From positions 96,178,575 to 96,242,574 of the forward strand of contig OZ038485.1 in assembly GCA_964036315.1 (NCBI GenBank): a stretch of DNA of 64,000 bases, read 5' to 3'. The notes below the pieces were generated by a model. That model made no database searches and was not told the DNA's origin. It worked only from the letters and a program-made list of their open reading frames with translations. Position 1 is the stretch's first letter. The number at the start of each line of letters is the position of its first letter. The position numbers and the translations under genes were made by a program. Shown here piece after piece: positions 13,143 to 23,839 of this stretch. Source of the DNA: Acanthosepion esculentum. Its lineage: Eukaryota; Mollusca; Cephalopoda; Sepiida; Sepiidae.

Positions 13143-13387
13143 ATTGTATTAAGCAAAGCATAATATTTCTCAAGAACAACAGACGCAAACGCGAGCCGGA
13201 AATGATCACCGGAAGTGTCAACAGTAAGAAACAAGGAGTGAAAAAGAAAATTACTTTTTTCGTTCGGAAAGCTGACAATGTCGGCCTGAAGGCATGTCAG
13301 TGAAGATGTCTTTAATTTGACGTCATTAAACTTTTGCTGACGTTGGTCAATAACATTCAGAGTATTCACCTACAGTCAAGACACGTA

Positions 13388-13640
13388 GGCACATCGACGT
13401 GCTGTAATGGTTAGCGAGCTTGTCTCGCTAGAACAATTACGACTGAGTAGGGATTTCAACCCTCACTGAGTACCCCATACTTTCGGCCCTGTTCCACATC
13501 TAAGCTACGCTTAAAAATCACCATTAGATGCTTGGACGTGGTGTAATGGGTAGCAAGCTTGTCTCGCTAGAACAATTACGACTGAGTAGTGAGTTCGACC
13601 CTCACTGAGTGCTCCATATTTTCAGGCTTGTGCCACAATT
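13388..13640 (+). mobile_element. Two tandem tRNA-headed SINE copies
   Basis: Two copies (13388-13525 and 13537-13640) share TAATGG(T/G)TAGC(G/A)AGCTTGTC, which looks like an A box, and GAGTTCGACCCTCAC, which looks like a B box. The family recurs on the minus strand at 20745-20872 and on the plus strand at 38455-38600. The common 3' part contains GGC(C/T)TTGTGCCACA. Confidence 0.7.
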
Positions 13641-13697
13641 ATGACTCACGATTGCAGATTCGATGTATTTGGTGGGTTGTTTAATTTAATAATAAAT

Positions 13698-14349
13698 CTC
13701 TTCTTCTTCTTCTTCTTCTTCTTCTTCTTCTTCTTCTTCTTCAGGACGTTGGCGATTATGGCACTCCACAGTTTCCTGTTCTTTGTAGCTTTTAATAAAT
13801 TTGGTGTCTTTGTTATATTTCCTAAACGATGTTCTTCCATCCATTAACCAATCTCGCTAGGCAGATTTTGCATTGTTTTCTTTGTCCACCTTGCCTTCAA
13901 TCCGTCCTGTGAGTATCAAATTTTACAAGCCTTCTTTCCTCGTCATATGCTCTAGGAATTTCAACTGTTTCTTCTTGATGTTAAGTATAATTGTCCTTTT
14001 GTTTACATTTTCCCTAAAACTACTTCGTGGCTGATCTGTTTGGTCAATGGTATTCTCAGCATCCTTCTGTAGAACCACACTTCTATTGCTTCAAATCTCT
14101 TCTTCATCTGTGAGGAGAGTATCCATCATTCACTGCCATATAGGAGGATTTTTTACATAACAGTTCAGTACTCTTTGCTTTGTTTCTAACGAAATGTTTC
14201 TGTTTCTTGATACTTTGCTTAGTATCATTCGCTATCCCAGTGTGCCTTCGGATTTCAGTGTCGCATATTCCGATCTCTGTAAAAGCACTTCCAAGATATT
14301 TAAATTGTTTTACTTGTTTGATTTTGGCATCTCCAATTTGTAATTGTTT
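13698..14349 (-). pseudogene. LINE-I 3' half (reverse-transcriptase C-terminus) with (GAA)n tail
   Basis: Read on the minus strand, this is the C-terminal part of a non-LTR retrotransposon reverse transcriptase, matching the better-preserved copy at 49640-50640. The element ends in about 14 GAA units (CTT on the plus strand, 13698-13742), which serve as its 3' tail. Stops and frameshifts break the frame. It continues at 15489-15624 beyond an inserted element. Confidence 0.7.
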
Positions 14350-14645
14350 TGTGACTCAACGAACAATCGTTTGACACTTTTGTAATGCCTACGAATACTC
14401 GTGGTCGCTTTCGTAATGTTCGCTGTAGTAGAGACTTTGTAATCGCAGATACAACTATAGTAACGCCGTTGAACAATACTGGTGTCAGACGTATTCGAAT
14501 AATCTCGCACTAATAGTACTTGCGCGATAATACTCGCTCGAATAGTAATCCGTATAGTGATCCGAATAGAGAAATAGCATAGTGAGTAGTGTAGAGAATA
14601 GCGATCCATATAGTAATAGAGGATAGAGTAGAAATGGTAATCCGA

Positions 14646-14897
14646 ATAGTAATAGAGGATAGAATAGTAATAGAGGATAGACTAGAAATAGCGATCCGTA
14701 TAGTAATAGAGGATAGACTAGAAATAGCGATCCGTATAGTAATAGAGGATAGACTAGAAATAGCGATCCGTATAGTAATAGAGGATAGACTAGAAATAGC
14801 GATCCGTATAGTAATAGAGGATAGACTAGAAATAGCGATCCGTATAGTAATAGAGGATAGACTAGAAATAGCGATCCGAATAGTAATAGAGGATAGA
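14646..14897 (+). repeat. 36-bp minisatellite inside element B
   Basis: About seven near-identical 36-bp units contain TAGTAATAGAGGATAGAC followed by TAGAAATAGCGATCCGTA. All three frames stay open on both strands because 36 is divisible by three; the 12-residue repeat proteins are artefacts. Copies 2 and 3 of element B have only one to three degenerate units here. Confidence 0.95.
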
Positions 14898-14935
14898 GTA
14901 GACATGCAATCAAGTAGACACGCTACCTCCTATAT

Positions 14936-15370
14936 TGTAGCGGACCGTGCGGGTGAAGATGTGAAGAGATATCAGAAGGTTAAACTTTGCTGCTGGCGGG
15001 TCCAGCTACATGAGAATGTCGGATTTTAATTAAGCCCAAAGAAAACCAACAAGACCGATATACATGGGTAAACAAATATATATTAATAACAAAACAAGTT
15101 AAACAAAGACATGGACTGTTACATAGTGTTTGTATGGAGAAATTATGTGTGTGTGTTGTAAGTGTTTGTACGTACGTGCATTGTTCTTAGCGCGTTCCCA
15201 GAATTTGGGAAACGCTGTATCTGAGAGAGGTCACATATTGGCCTAAGTGAAAAAGAGATTATTTTACCTCGTCTCCGCGCGAGGTAGCGGCCCAAGGCCT
15301 AAGTCGAAAAAGAAAGAGAGAGAGAGAAGGGTCAGCCAGTATTTATAGCCAGGAGGAGCTAACTGCGACA
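14936..15370 (+). mobile_element. Solo LTR, subfamily LTR-A1
   Basis: Begins TGTAGCGGACCGTGCGGG, ends CTAACTGCGACA, 435 bp, flanked by ATAT on both sides (14932-14935, 15371-15374). It carries the TATTTATAG box near the 3' end, a (GA)n run near 15315-15328 and the stem-loop at 15189-15216. It lies inside element B. Confidence 0.85.
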
Positions 15371-15488
15371 ATATATTCGCTTCCTCTATGGTAACGTGGT
15401 CTACTTAATTCAATAATGGGATCGCCTGTGTTTGTTCTCTGGCGATCAAACTCAAAGTCAAGTATCGACACTTTATTCCTATATAACA

Positions 15489-15624
15489 AATTTGCATGTT
15501 GCACTGTTCCTTCAGTGACTGTTCTCAGCACTGTGTCATTTGCATATCTTATGTTGTTAAGGTTGTAGCTATCAATAACGAAGCCTCTTAGAATCGCCTC
15601 ACTGTATAGGGGTATATTAACCAT
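15489..15624 (-). pseudogene. LINE-I reverse-transcriptase active-site region, mutated
   Basis: The minus frame reads LNNIRYANDTVL. The family active site is (F/Y)xDD, and here the first Asp is replaced by Asn. It joins the fragment at 13698-14349 once the element B insertion is removed. It ends at 15624 next to a GGGTTATTTAATATCG SINE-tail motif. Confidence 0.7.
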
Positions 15625-15929
15625 AGGGTTATTTAATATCGAATATAAATATTATAAAACAAAATCCACAATATATAGAAAGTTCTGTTTTACGCCGGGG
15701 TCAAAAAAAGGTAGACGTAGGTCCGATTTTAGACTAGAGTTAAAGCTGTATATATAGGTTTACACTAGGTTCAAAACACGTCCTATTTTACACTAGAGTA
15801 AAAAAAAAGGTATGGTTTACACAAGGGCAAAGACGGGATACATACGCCCGCTTTCATACTCGGGTCAAAAAGGGAGGCATAGGTCCGGTTGCACACTAGT
15901 CGAAAATGTAAATATTCAAAAAACAAAAC

Positions 15930-16230
15930 AAAAAACAAAAAAGAGTGGCGAGGAATTGTCAGAAAGAGGTAAAGTGGGAGTAGAAGATAAGAACGAAAAG
16001 AAAAATAAGTAAAGTCAGAGAGAAAGAGAAAGAGAGGAAGCATCAGAAAGAGGGAAAGTGGGAGTAGAAGAGAAAAGAAAGAAAGTGAGAGAGAAAGAGA
16101 AAGAGAGGAAGTATCAGAAAGAGGTAAAGTGGAAGTAGAAGAGAAGAACGAAACGAAAAAAGTTAAGTGAAAGAGGAAGAGAAAAAAAGACAGAAGGGGA
16201 TTTACGAGTTGGTCAACAAACCAGGAAAAT

Positions 16231-16303
<73 letters not shown>

Positions 16304-16310
16304 AACACCC
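15930..16310 (+). repeat. Purine tract ending in (GA)n
   Basis: Imperfect AGAAAGAG sequence with a duplicated ~100-bp block (AGAAAGAGG(T/G)AAAGTGG(G/A)AGTAGAAG occurs three times) is followed by a pure GA run at about 16217-16300. It resembles the larger tract at 17335-18985, including the words at 18820-18900. Confidence 0.85.
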
Positions 16311-16654
16311 GACAGCACAACTCTGATGTTAAAAAGTAATATCAGATTCTTACCAAAACGGTTTCAAGTTTTGAGGTTTTGTCCCGTGTTCAGAGGGTAA
16401 TGATAGTGAAGTAGTTTTTCGTTGCCTCCTTCATAGTTTTAAATTCACATTTATCTGTCTCCAAGACTGGTTGCCAAAACAAAGGCTTAAGACTTTACCA
16501 TTTTGTCCATAGCGTTAATAAAAGATGGATTCATGCTTTTGCATAGGCCTCAGCGGAAGTGAACGCAAAAAAAGCCTCGGCCGTAATTCGAACTCAGTTT
16601 GCTGATTTCATTTTCTTTACTGATAAATGTTACACCAGACGCACATGAAAAAAG

Positions 16655-16880
16655 ATAGGTAGATATGAACAGACTGAGATAAATAGATAGATAAATAGAT
16701 TATGAACAGACTAAGATAGATAGATATGAACAGACTGAGATAGATAGATATGAACAGACTGAGATAGATACATAGATAGATATGAACAGAGATAGATAGA
16801 TAGATATGAACAGACTGAGATAGATATGAACAGAGATAGATAGATATGAACAGACTGAGATAGATAGATATAGATAGATA
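16655..16880 (+). repeat. GATA array with spacer words
   Basis: GATAGATA runs are broken regularly by TATGAACAGACTGA, followed by (GAAA)n to about 16937. The reverse complement of the spacer (CAGTCTGTTCATA) also punctuates the TCTA array at 28096-28515. Confidence 0.9.
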
Positions 16881-17334
16881 GAAAGAAAGAAAGAAAGAAA
16901 GAAAAAAGAAAGAAAGAAAAAAGAAAGAAAGAAAGAAGCGTTGATGTTGAATAGGCATTAAGAAAAGGAAACGAGAGAAGCGATTCGGACAATTTGTTAC
17001 AATATCAAAAGAAAAATAAAACACACAAAAAAGAAAAAGGAGAACCATTTTGTCTATTGTTTTCCTTCTGCACTTTTTCTTTTTTTCTCGGATTGTTTAC
17101 CTTCACAGGTGACAGGATTCCAGACCTTTAATCTAAATTGACATTTACTTGTGAACCACAACAGTGAATCAGTGGACAAATGTGACATATCTGATGATTT
17201 CAAATGAGCAGTTGCTGACCAGTTAAACACGACCTTCATTTATGGCGGTCATAGCTCGCTATTCATTCCATGCTGGAGTTAACTCCCTTGCCCAACGCGC
17301 GCTGACACACACAGACGCACACACAGACGCAGTA

Positions 17335-18985
<1,651 letters not shown>

Positions 18986-19239
18986 TACAAAAAGCATGCA
19001 AAAAACACTCGCCCCAAAGTCTTCATGACTTTGCCAACAAATATATATACACACACTGCCCGTTGCTCATTTTACGAGCAAAAGTTCAGTGACTAACGAC
19101 GCAACGAACAGAAGAGTCAAGTTCAGGTCAACATTGTAGAGCCGGACATTGCATCAACTCGCTTTGGCCTTTTTTTTTGTTTTGCTTTTTTTTTACGAAA
19201 CATTTTCTTGCTCGGAATGCTGAAGATCCAGATGTGACG

Positions 19240-19241
<2 letters not shown>

Positions 19242-19325
<84 letters not shown>

Positions 19326-19331
19326 ATATAT
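19242..19331. repeat. (TA)n microsatellite
   Basis: About 40 TA units, attached to the 3' side of the minus-strand SINE that follows. Confidence 0.95.
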
Positions 19332-19445
19332 CACAGCTCATCAGTGTGGCTAGACGTCCGGTTGCCTCTAGCTAGGATCGAAACCCAACTGAATTGGCGT
19401 CAGTCGGAACTTCTACCACTAAGCCGTCGGCTCCCGGCAGGGATG
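19332..19445 (-). mobile_element. tRNA-headed SINE with truncated hammerhead start
   Basis: Reading minus from 19445: GGGAGCCGACGGCTTAGTGG (A-box-like), then GGGTTTCGATCCTAGC (B-box-like), then GTCTAGCCACACTGATGAGC, the same words that open the hammerhead at 19636-19678. Here the sequence passes into (TA)n just after CTGATGAGCTGTGA. This links the ribozyme to a tRNA-derived head. Confidence 0.6.
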
Positions 19446-19635
19446 AAGGTGAATTTTAGCGTGTTTATTTTTAGATTTAGATAAACACACAGTGACTGAC
19501 AGTGACTCAATTCTGCCGTAGAGTCATGCTATATTAAATAGTCATGCTATATTAAATAGTCACTGTTTTCAAACTCACACCTAAAAAAAAAGAGCTCAAC
19601 CGAAATTAATTTTTCAGGAGCCAATATTTTGTCAT

Positions 19636-19678
19636 CCACAGACAGACTGTTTCGCTGTTTCACAGCTCATCAGTGTGG
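19636..19678 (-). ncRNA. Type I hammerhead ribozyme motif
   Basis: On the minus strand: stem I arm CCACA, core CTGATGA, stem II GCTGT-GAA-ACAGC, core GAA, stem III ACAG-T-CTGT, then C at the expected cleavage position and stem I arm TGTGG. Every conserved core base of the hammerhead family is present, and stem I (5 bp) and stem II (5 bp) pair perfectly. The very short stem III is typical of hammerheads in animal retroelements, which are thought to act best as dimers. It sits 3' in a SINE-like repeat. Confidence 0.7.
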
Positions 19679-19684
19679 CTAGAC

Positions 19685-19813
19685 TATATATATATAAACA
19701 CGAAACAGGAAACTTGCAGATATTTTTATCTTGATTTTAGAGTCGTTTAATCAATAATTGTTTCTTTCCTCTGCTAACAATATTGATCTTTATCCAAGAT
19801 CACATCCAATAAG

Positions 19814-19865
<52 letters not shown>

Positions 19866-20310
19866 AGGCAGTTCTAGGAAGACATTTGGGTTACTAACAC
19901 ACAAAAAAGAGAATGTCTAATATCGAGAATATTTAACATCGAAAAACATAAGAAAAATTAATTCCCTTTAATAATATGTGGAAATATCCACTCTTTACCT
20001 GATGAAGGATGCAAGACCGGAAACGCGTGTAGCAAAATTATGGAAAATAAAGCATAATATATTTTTAAAAAAAGTCCACATTACAAGCAAAACGTTTGCG
20101 GTTTCTCTCTTCTTTTTAATATAGACACTTTTCTCTCGTTGGAACTACTATAACCCCTTCCGTTTATATAAATATATATATAAATGTATATATTTAAACA
20201 CGAACAGAAAAATTGCAGATCTTTATTTTATAGTTGATAATCAATAATTTTTTCTTTTCCTCTCCTAACAATATTGATCTTTATCCAAGATCACATCCAA
20301 TAAGATATCT
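19685..20310 (+). mobile_element. Penelope-like element ends (direct repeats)
   Basis: Two ~130-bp direct repeats (about 19690-19820 and 20195-20310) share AACAATATTGATCTTTATCC and CAAGATCACATCCAATAAGA. They bracket sequence with a hammerhead-like motif at 19994-20036 and a (TA)n run. Penelope-like elements have such repeated ends carrying hammerheads; no coding region remains here. Confidence 0.4.
19994..20036 (+). ncRNA. Degenerate hammerhead motif
   Basis: CTGATGA (19999-20005), a weak stem II, GAA, then ACGC/GTGT as stem III, A at the cleavage position, and stem I arms TTTAC/GCAAA with one mismatch. The core is intact but stem II is only GG/CC, so activity is doubtful. Confidence 0.4.
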
Positions 20311-20358
20311 CAGTTATGTTATCGAGATATTAACACAAAAAATTACAATATTCTTTAA

Positions 20359-20662
20359 CCCCTTTCCTGCCCATTTTTGGGAAAAAAATTTCATTTTTAG
20401 ACGAATTTTTTTTTAATATAGTAACTCAAAAATTGATGCACCTTAAAGTACCCGAGCGGTGGCTAACACTTCTGCCAGACGTATCAGTTGACAACTGAAC
20501 CCGTTTCAATCTCAGAAGGGCATAAAAAGAATTAAGATCACCTTATAAACACGTCTGTAGCTATTTTTTGGAACGTTATGGTTTTGGACGCGTTTATTCG
20601 TCCACGTCTGAAAAAAAAGGCTTTTGGTGATACGTATATACACGTCTACGCCGGGTAAGTGG
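20359..20662. mobile_element. piggyBac-like MITE
   Basis: TTAA occurs at both edges (20355-20358 and 20663-20666). The left end CCCCTTTCCTGCCC and the right end, read inward on the minus strand as CCACTTACCCGGCG, form an imperfect inverted repeat. TTAA duplications and C-rich ends are the signature of piggyBac. About 300 bp, non-coding. Confidence 0.5.
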
Positions 20663-20744
20663 TTAAAGCAGTTAGAAATTTCAAGGCGTAAACTCCAAAC
20701 TGGAGATAACCAAAATCAAATATGTACTAAAACTTAGTCATTTT

Positions 20745-20872
20745 TCAAGCGTAGCTTAGCTGTGGCACAAGGCCAAAAGTAGTGGCATCGACTGAGGATC
20801 GAACTCACTAATCTGTTGTAATTGTTCTAGCGAGGCGAGCTTTCTAACTACTACACCGCCTCGAGGTGCCCA
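20745..20872 (-). mobile_element. tRNA-headed SINE (same family as 13388)
   Basis: Plus-strand words GGATCGAACTCACTA and TTGTTCTAGCGAGGCGAGC are the reverse complement of the B- and A-box regions of the 13388 copies. Its 3' part reads GTGGCACAAGGCC. Confidence 0.65.
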
Positions 20873-21228
20873 AACCTTCCGGAAATGGGACGGTGATCTG
20901 AAACGGAAATTCGAAGGCGCATTGGAATAGCCTTCCCCCCAAAAAGCTAAGATGCCTTCTAAAAGCTAAGATAAGTATTAAGAAGCAGGAAAATGTCCTT
21001 AGCAAGATTATGAAAATACTGAAATTCTATGTAACATCAGTCCTCCTATATATCCGTGAATATTGGAAATCTCGCAGATGAAGAGACCTGAAACATCAAA
21101 AGTGTAGTTCGACGGAAGGAAGACTGGACTCAACATGTGAATAACGATGCAGTTTTATGGAAAATGGAAATGAAATAAAATAAGACACTTATACTTAAAA
21201 TCAAAAAGAAAAGTTGAAATTTCTAGGA
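20873..21228 (+). pseudogene. LINE-I fragment, upstream part
   Basis: CGAAGGCGCATTGGAATAGC, AGCAGGAAAATG and TTGAAATTTCTAGG align with the 49640-50640 copy. Multiple indels and stops break it. It continues at 21687 after a LINE-II insertion. Confidence 0.65.
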
Positions 21229-21229
21229 A

Positions 21230-21686
21230 CCCTGACCCACTGCCGTAAAGTTGCCTCCCTTTGTTTTTTCTATAAATACCTTCATAATAATTATTCAGAT
21301 GACCTCCTCGCTACGGTGCCTAGACTGTTCGAATTTAAGCGCAGTACGAGACTGGCGACGAGGTTTTACCAATTTACAGTTGCACAGGCATAGAATTCTA
21401 TGCTAACAGTTTCTTTTCTGGTACTTCTCCATTCCGACTACATGCTTTTCCAGCCAACTTTAATCTGCAAAGATTTAATTGCAATGTCAATCGCTATCTA
21501 TTGTCCTCCTGGGTACTCTTCCTTAGGTACTCTTCCTTAGGTACTCTTCCTTAGGTACTCTTCCTTAGGTACTCTCCCACTGCTTTCGATACTTAGCAGT
21601 GTTCCTGTTTCTAACTCTTCCACATCCAAGAACCTTTTGCGTCTCTGTGGCTTTACTGCCTTGCTTGGGGTGAACTCGATTAAAAA
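21230..21686 (+). pseudogene. LINE-II 3' end inserted in LINE-I
   Basis: Encodes, with frameshifts, the reverse-transcriptase C-terminus typical of LINE-II (TRLATR.FYQFTV, then SFLVLLHSDYML) and ends CTTGCTTGGGGTGAA...GATTAAAAAAATC, the family's 3' end. At 21508-21580 its untranslated region has a five-fold 14-bp repeat GGTACTCTTCCTTA. Confidence 0.65.
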
Positions 21687-22000
21687 AATCAAGGAAAGAA
21701 GGCTTGCAGAAATTGACACTCACAGAATACATTAAAGGCAAGAGAAGCAGAGGGAAACAGCGAGTAACTTACCTAACAAGCTTGTGAAAATGGATGTCAG
21801 AACAGAGACTTGGAAGGATAGTAAGGAGACAAACATTGCTTAGCGCTACAAAGGATAGGAAGTTGTGGAGAGCCATGATCATCTACCTAAAGTGCTTGCG
21901 TAAATGGATGATAGAACAGAGACTGGGAAGGATAGCGGGGAGAAAAACCTTATTAAGAGCTTCAAAAAATAGGAAGTTGTGGAGAGTCATGATTGCTGAA
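21687..22000 (+). pseudogene. LINE-I 3' end with a 116-bp tandem duplication
   Basis: The frame from 21794 encodes EQRLGRIVRRQTLLSATKDR and then, 116 bp later, the same segment again (EQRLGRIAGRKTLLRASKNR), each ending RKLWR(A/V)MI. The repeated block is the extreme C-terminus of the LINE-I protein. The frame stays open into unrelated DNA, so the apparent 109-residue protein is a composite. Confidence 0.65.
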
Positions 22001-22164
22001 GAAAAAGATTTTCTATTGGCAATGTTTTGGTTCCTCTCTTCTCCAGCCTTCCTTAGGCGAAGATTATCGCTTGGAGAGGGAAAATCTTTGCTTTGTCCCA
22101 CTTGTAATTCATTTGCTTTGTAGGTCAAGTTTTGTGAAGTATGTGCGTGCAGTGACAAAACTCA

Positions 22165-22880
22165 AAGGGCTGCTTTTCGGTCCTCCGTCTAGGATCAGTC
22201 TAGTATCTGTGGGGTCTGCTTACGAGCAGAGTTTTACACTCCAACCTTTTGTAACAGACCAGTGTAGAGTATGTACGCATTGCCTAGGATCAAAGTATAA
22301 TTTCTCGAGTCTCTGTCTAGGATCAGTGTAGTATCTGTGCGATAAACCTAAGCTCAATATGTCGCTTCCCTGGCTCTATCCAGGATCAGTGTAGTATCTG
22401 TGTGTTCTGCATAGGATCAAAGTATCGTTATAGTGTCAGCTATCAAAAATCACTATAGTATCTCTGTGCTCTGTCTAGGACCAGTATGCCACCCTCCAGA
22501 ATTCTATCAAAGATCAGTGTAGTATCTGTGTGAACTACTTAGGACCAAATAACCTTTCTCTCGCACCTATCTAGGATCAGTGTAGTATCTGTGCTGTTTG
22601 TTTAGGATCAAAGCGTCGTTCCCCATCACACTGTATAGGATCAGTGTAGCATCTGTGTGATATGCCTAGAATCAATACGTCGCCCCACTCCCTCTGTCTC
22701 TCGTTTCCCTTTCTTTGTAGTACTGTGTGCTTTGCCTAGGATGTGTGTCGTTTCCCAAAATTATGTCTAAGATCAGTGTCGTACCTGTGTGGACTGCTGA
22801 GGATCAAAGTGTCGTTCTTCAGGACTCTGTATAGGATCAGCGCAGTATATGTGTTGATTTCTTTGGATCAAAGTGTCGTT
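22165..22880 (+). repeat. Degenerate ~64-bp minisatellite resembling the U2 snRNA 5' end
   Basis: About eleven units spaced 62-66 bp carry TAGGATCAGTGTAGTATCTG, alternating with TAGGATCAAAGT(G/A)TCGTT. The first word differs from U2 snRNA nucleotides ~21-40 (AAGATCAAGTGTAGTATCTG) by a substitution and one base deletion. In the first and third units the preceding TTTCTCGA/TTTTCGG also fits U2. The array abuts a LINE-I fragment. Confidence 0.7.
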
Positions 22881-22884
22881 ACGT

Positions 22885-23312
22885 GATATCTGTCCTCCTA
22901 TACGGCAGTGAATGCTGGACAGTCTCCTCAAAGATGAAGAAGAGACTTGAAGCAACAGAAATGTGTTTCTACAGAAGGATGCTGAGGATACCATGGCTCT
23001 AACATGTGAGCAACGATGAGGTTTTAGTGAAAATGGAAGCAAAAAGGAAACTTATACTTTGCATCAGGAAGAAACAGTTGAAATTTCTGGGGCACGTAAT
23101 GATGAAGGAAGGCTTGGAAAATCTGATACTCACAGGACAGATTGAGGGAAAGCGGAACTGAATAAAACAGCGGGCAACATACTTGATGGGGTTCAGTAAA
23201 TGGATGGTAGAACAGGAATTCGGAGAAATAACAAAAAGACATTTATCAAGAGCTTCAAGAGACAGGAAGATGTGCAGGGCCATGATCGCCTAGGTCCTGA
23301 AGGGACATGGCA
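22885..23312 (+). pseudogene. LINE-I 3' part
   Basis: Starts GATATCTGTCCTCCTATACG (family: ...CTGTCCTACTAAATGGCAG), encodes in broken frames LKFLGHVMMKEGLENLILTG and ends ASRDRKMCRAMIA followed by a non-coding tail at about 23312. It is 5'-truncated. Confidence 0.7.
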
Positions 23313-23484
23313 CTTAAAAGAATTAGACTGTTTATAACTTCTGCATGAGTCATCGAAGACGTTTATCAGCCCAATTAACTATTGCTGAATGAAGAAAGAA
23401 TTCTGTTTTTTTTTCACCATTGAAAGCAAAAGTCTCCAAAAAAAAGTGACTATGAAACAAAAGAAATAAACGTTAATGTATTAA

Positions 23485-23830
23485 AGCCGTCCTGTATAAG
23501 ACGTTAAACTACATCCGCGTCCTGGGTAAGACGAAAAACTACGCCCAGCGACGAGGCCTCTGATCAGGAGGTTTTGAGGAGCGTGGAACCACCTCTTAAT
23601 TGATGGTGTTCTCAGATCCACCCTGACCCGGGGTGGTAGCACCTGTTAGGGTCCCAGTTATGGGCAAATGGTTTATTATTACCATCAATACAATTTTGAA
23701 GGAAAATGTTACCAGAATCAGATTTTCGAAAAAACAAAAGATTACCAGCAATAAAAAATGTCGGCATTAAATAACCAATTGAAGTTGATATGCCGTAAAA
23801 CAAAATAAACCAAACCAAATCAATCAATGT
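23485..23830 (+). mobile_element. SINE, same family as 7106-7890
   Basis: GACGTTAAACTACATCCGCG, GACGAGGCCTCTGATCAGG and GGTGGTAGCACCTGTTAGGG match the 7.1-7.7 kb copies. The tail holds two TTACCAG(C)AAT(A/C) units and ends ATATGCCGTAAAACAAA. The first ~40 bp is partly duplicated (GTCCTG(T/G)(A/G)TAAGACG occurs twice). Confidence 0.6.
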
Positions 23831-23839
23831 ATTAAAGGC

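Larger units (their letters stand above)
14346..15488 (+). mobile_element. Element B copy 1, inserted in LINE-I and itself interrupted by LTR-A
   Basis: Starts GTTTTGTGACTCAACG and ends CCTATATAACA. LINE-I sequence resumes exactly, with AATT on both sides, so the target duplication is 4 bp (or 3 if the terminal A belongs to the element). The interior has diverged CAACGAA(C/T)ACTCG repeats, a 36-bp minisatellite and, at 14936-15370, an LTR-A1. Without that insertion the copy is about 700 bp. Other copies are at 38703-39145 (+) and 43501-43981 (-). It has no coding capacity and its class is unknown: TG at one end suggests a solo LTR, but the other end reads AC or ACA. Confidence 0.65.

Noticed and set aside
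13388..13640. tRNA genes
   Set aside because: Box-like blocks are present but no cloverleaf acceptor stem closes; repeated copies with a common body show SINEs.
14634..15029. CRISPR-like regular repeats
   Set aside because: Units are contiguous without unique spacers; it is a minisatellite in a eukaryotic genome.
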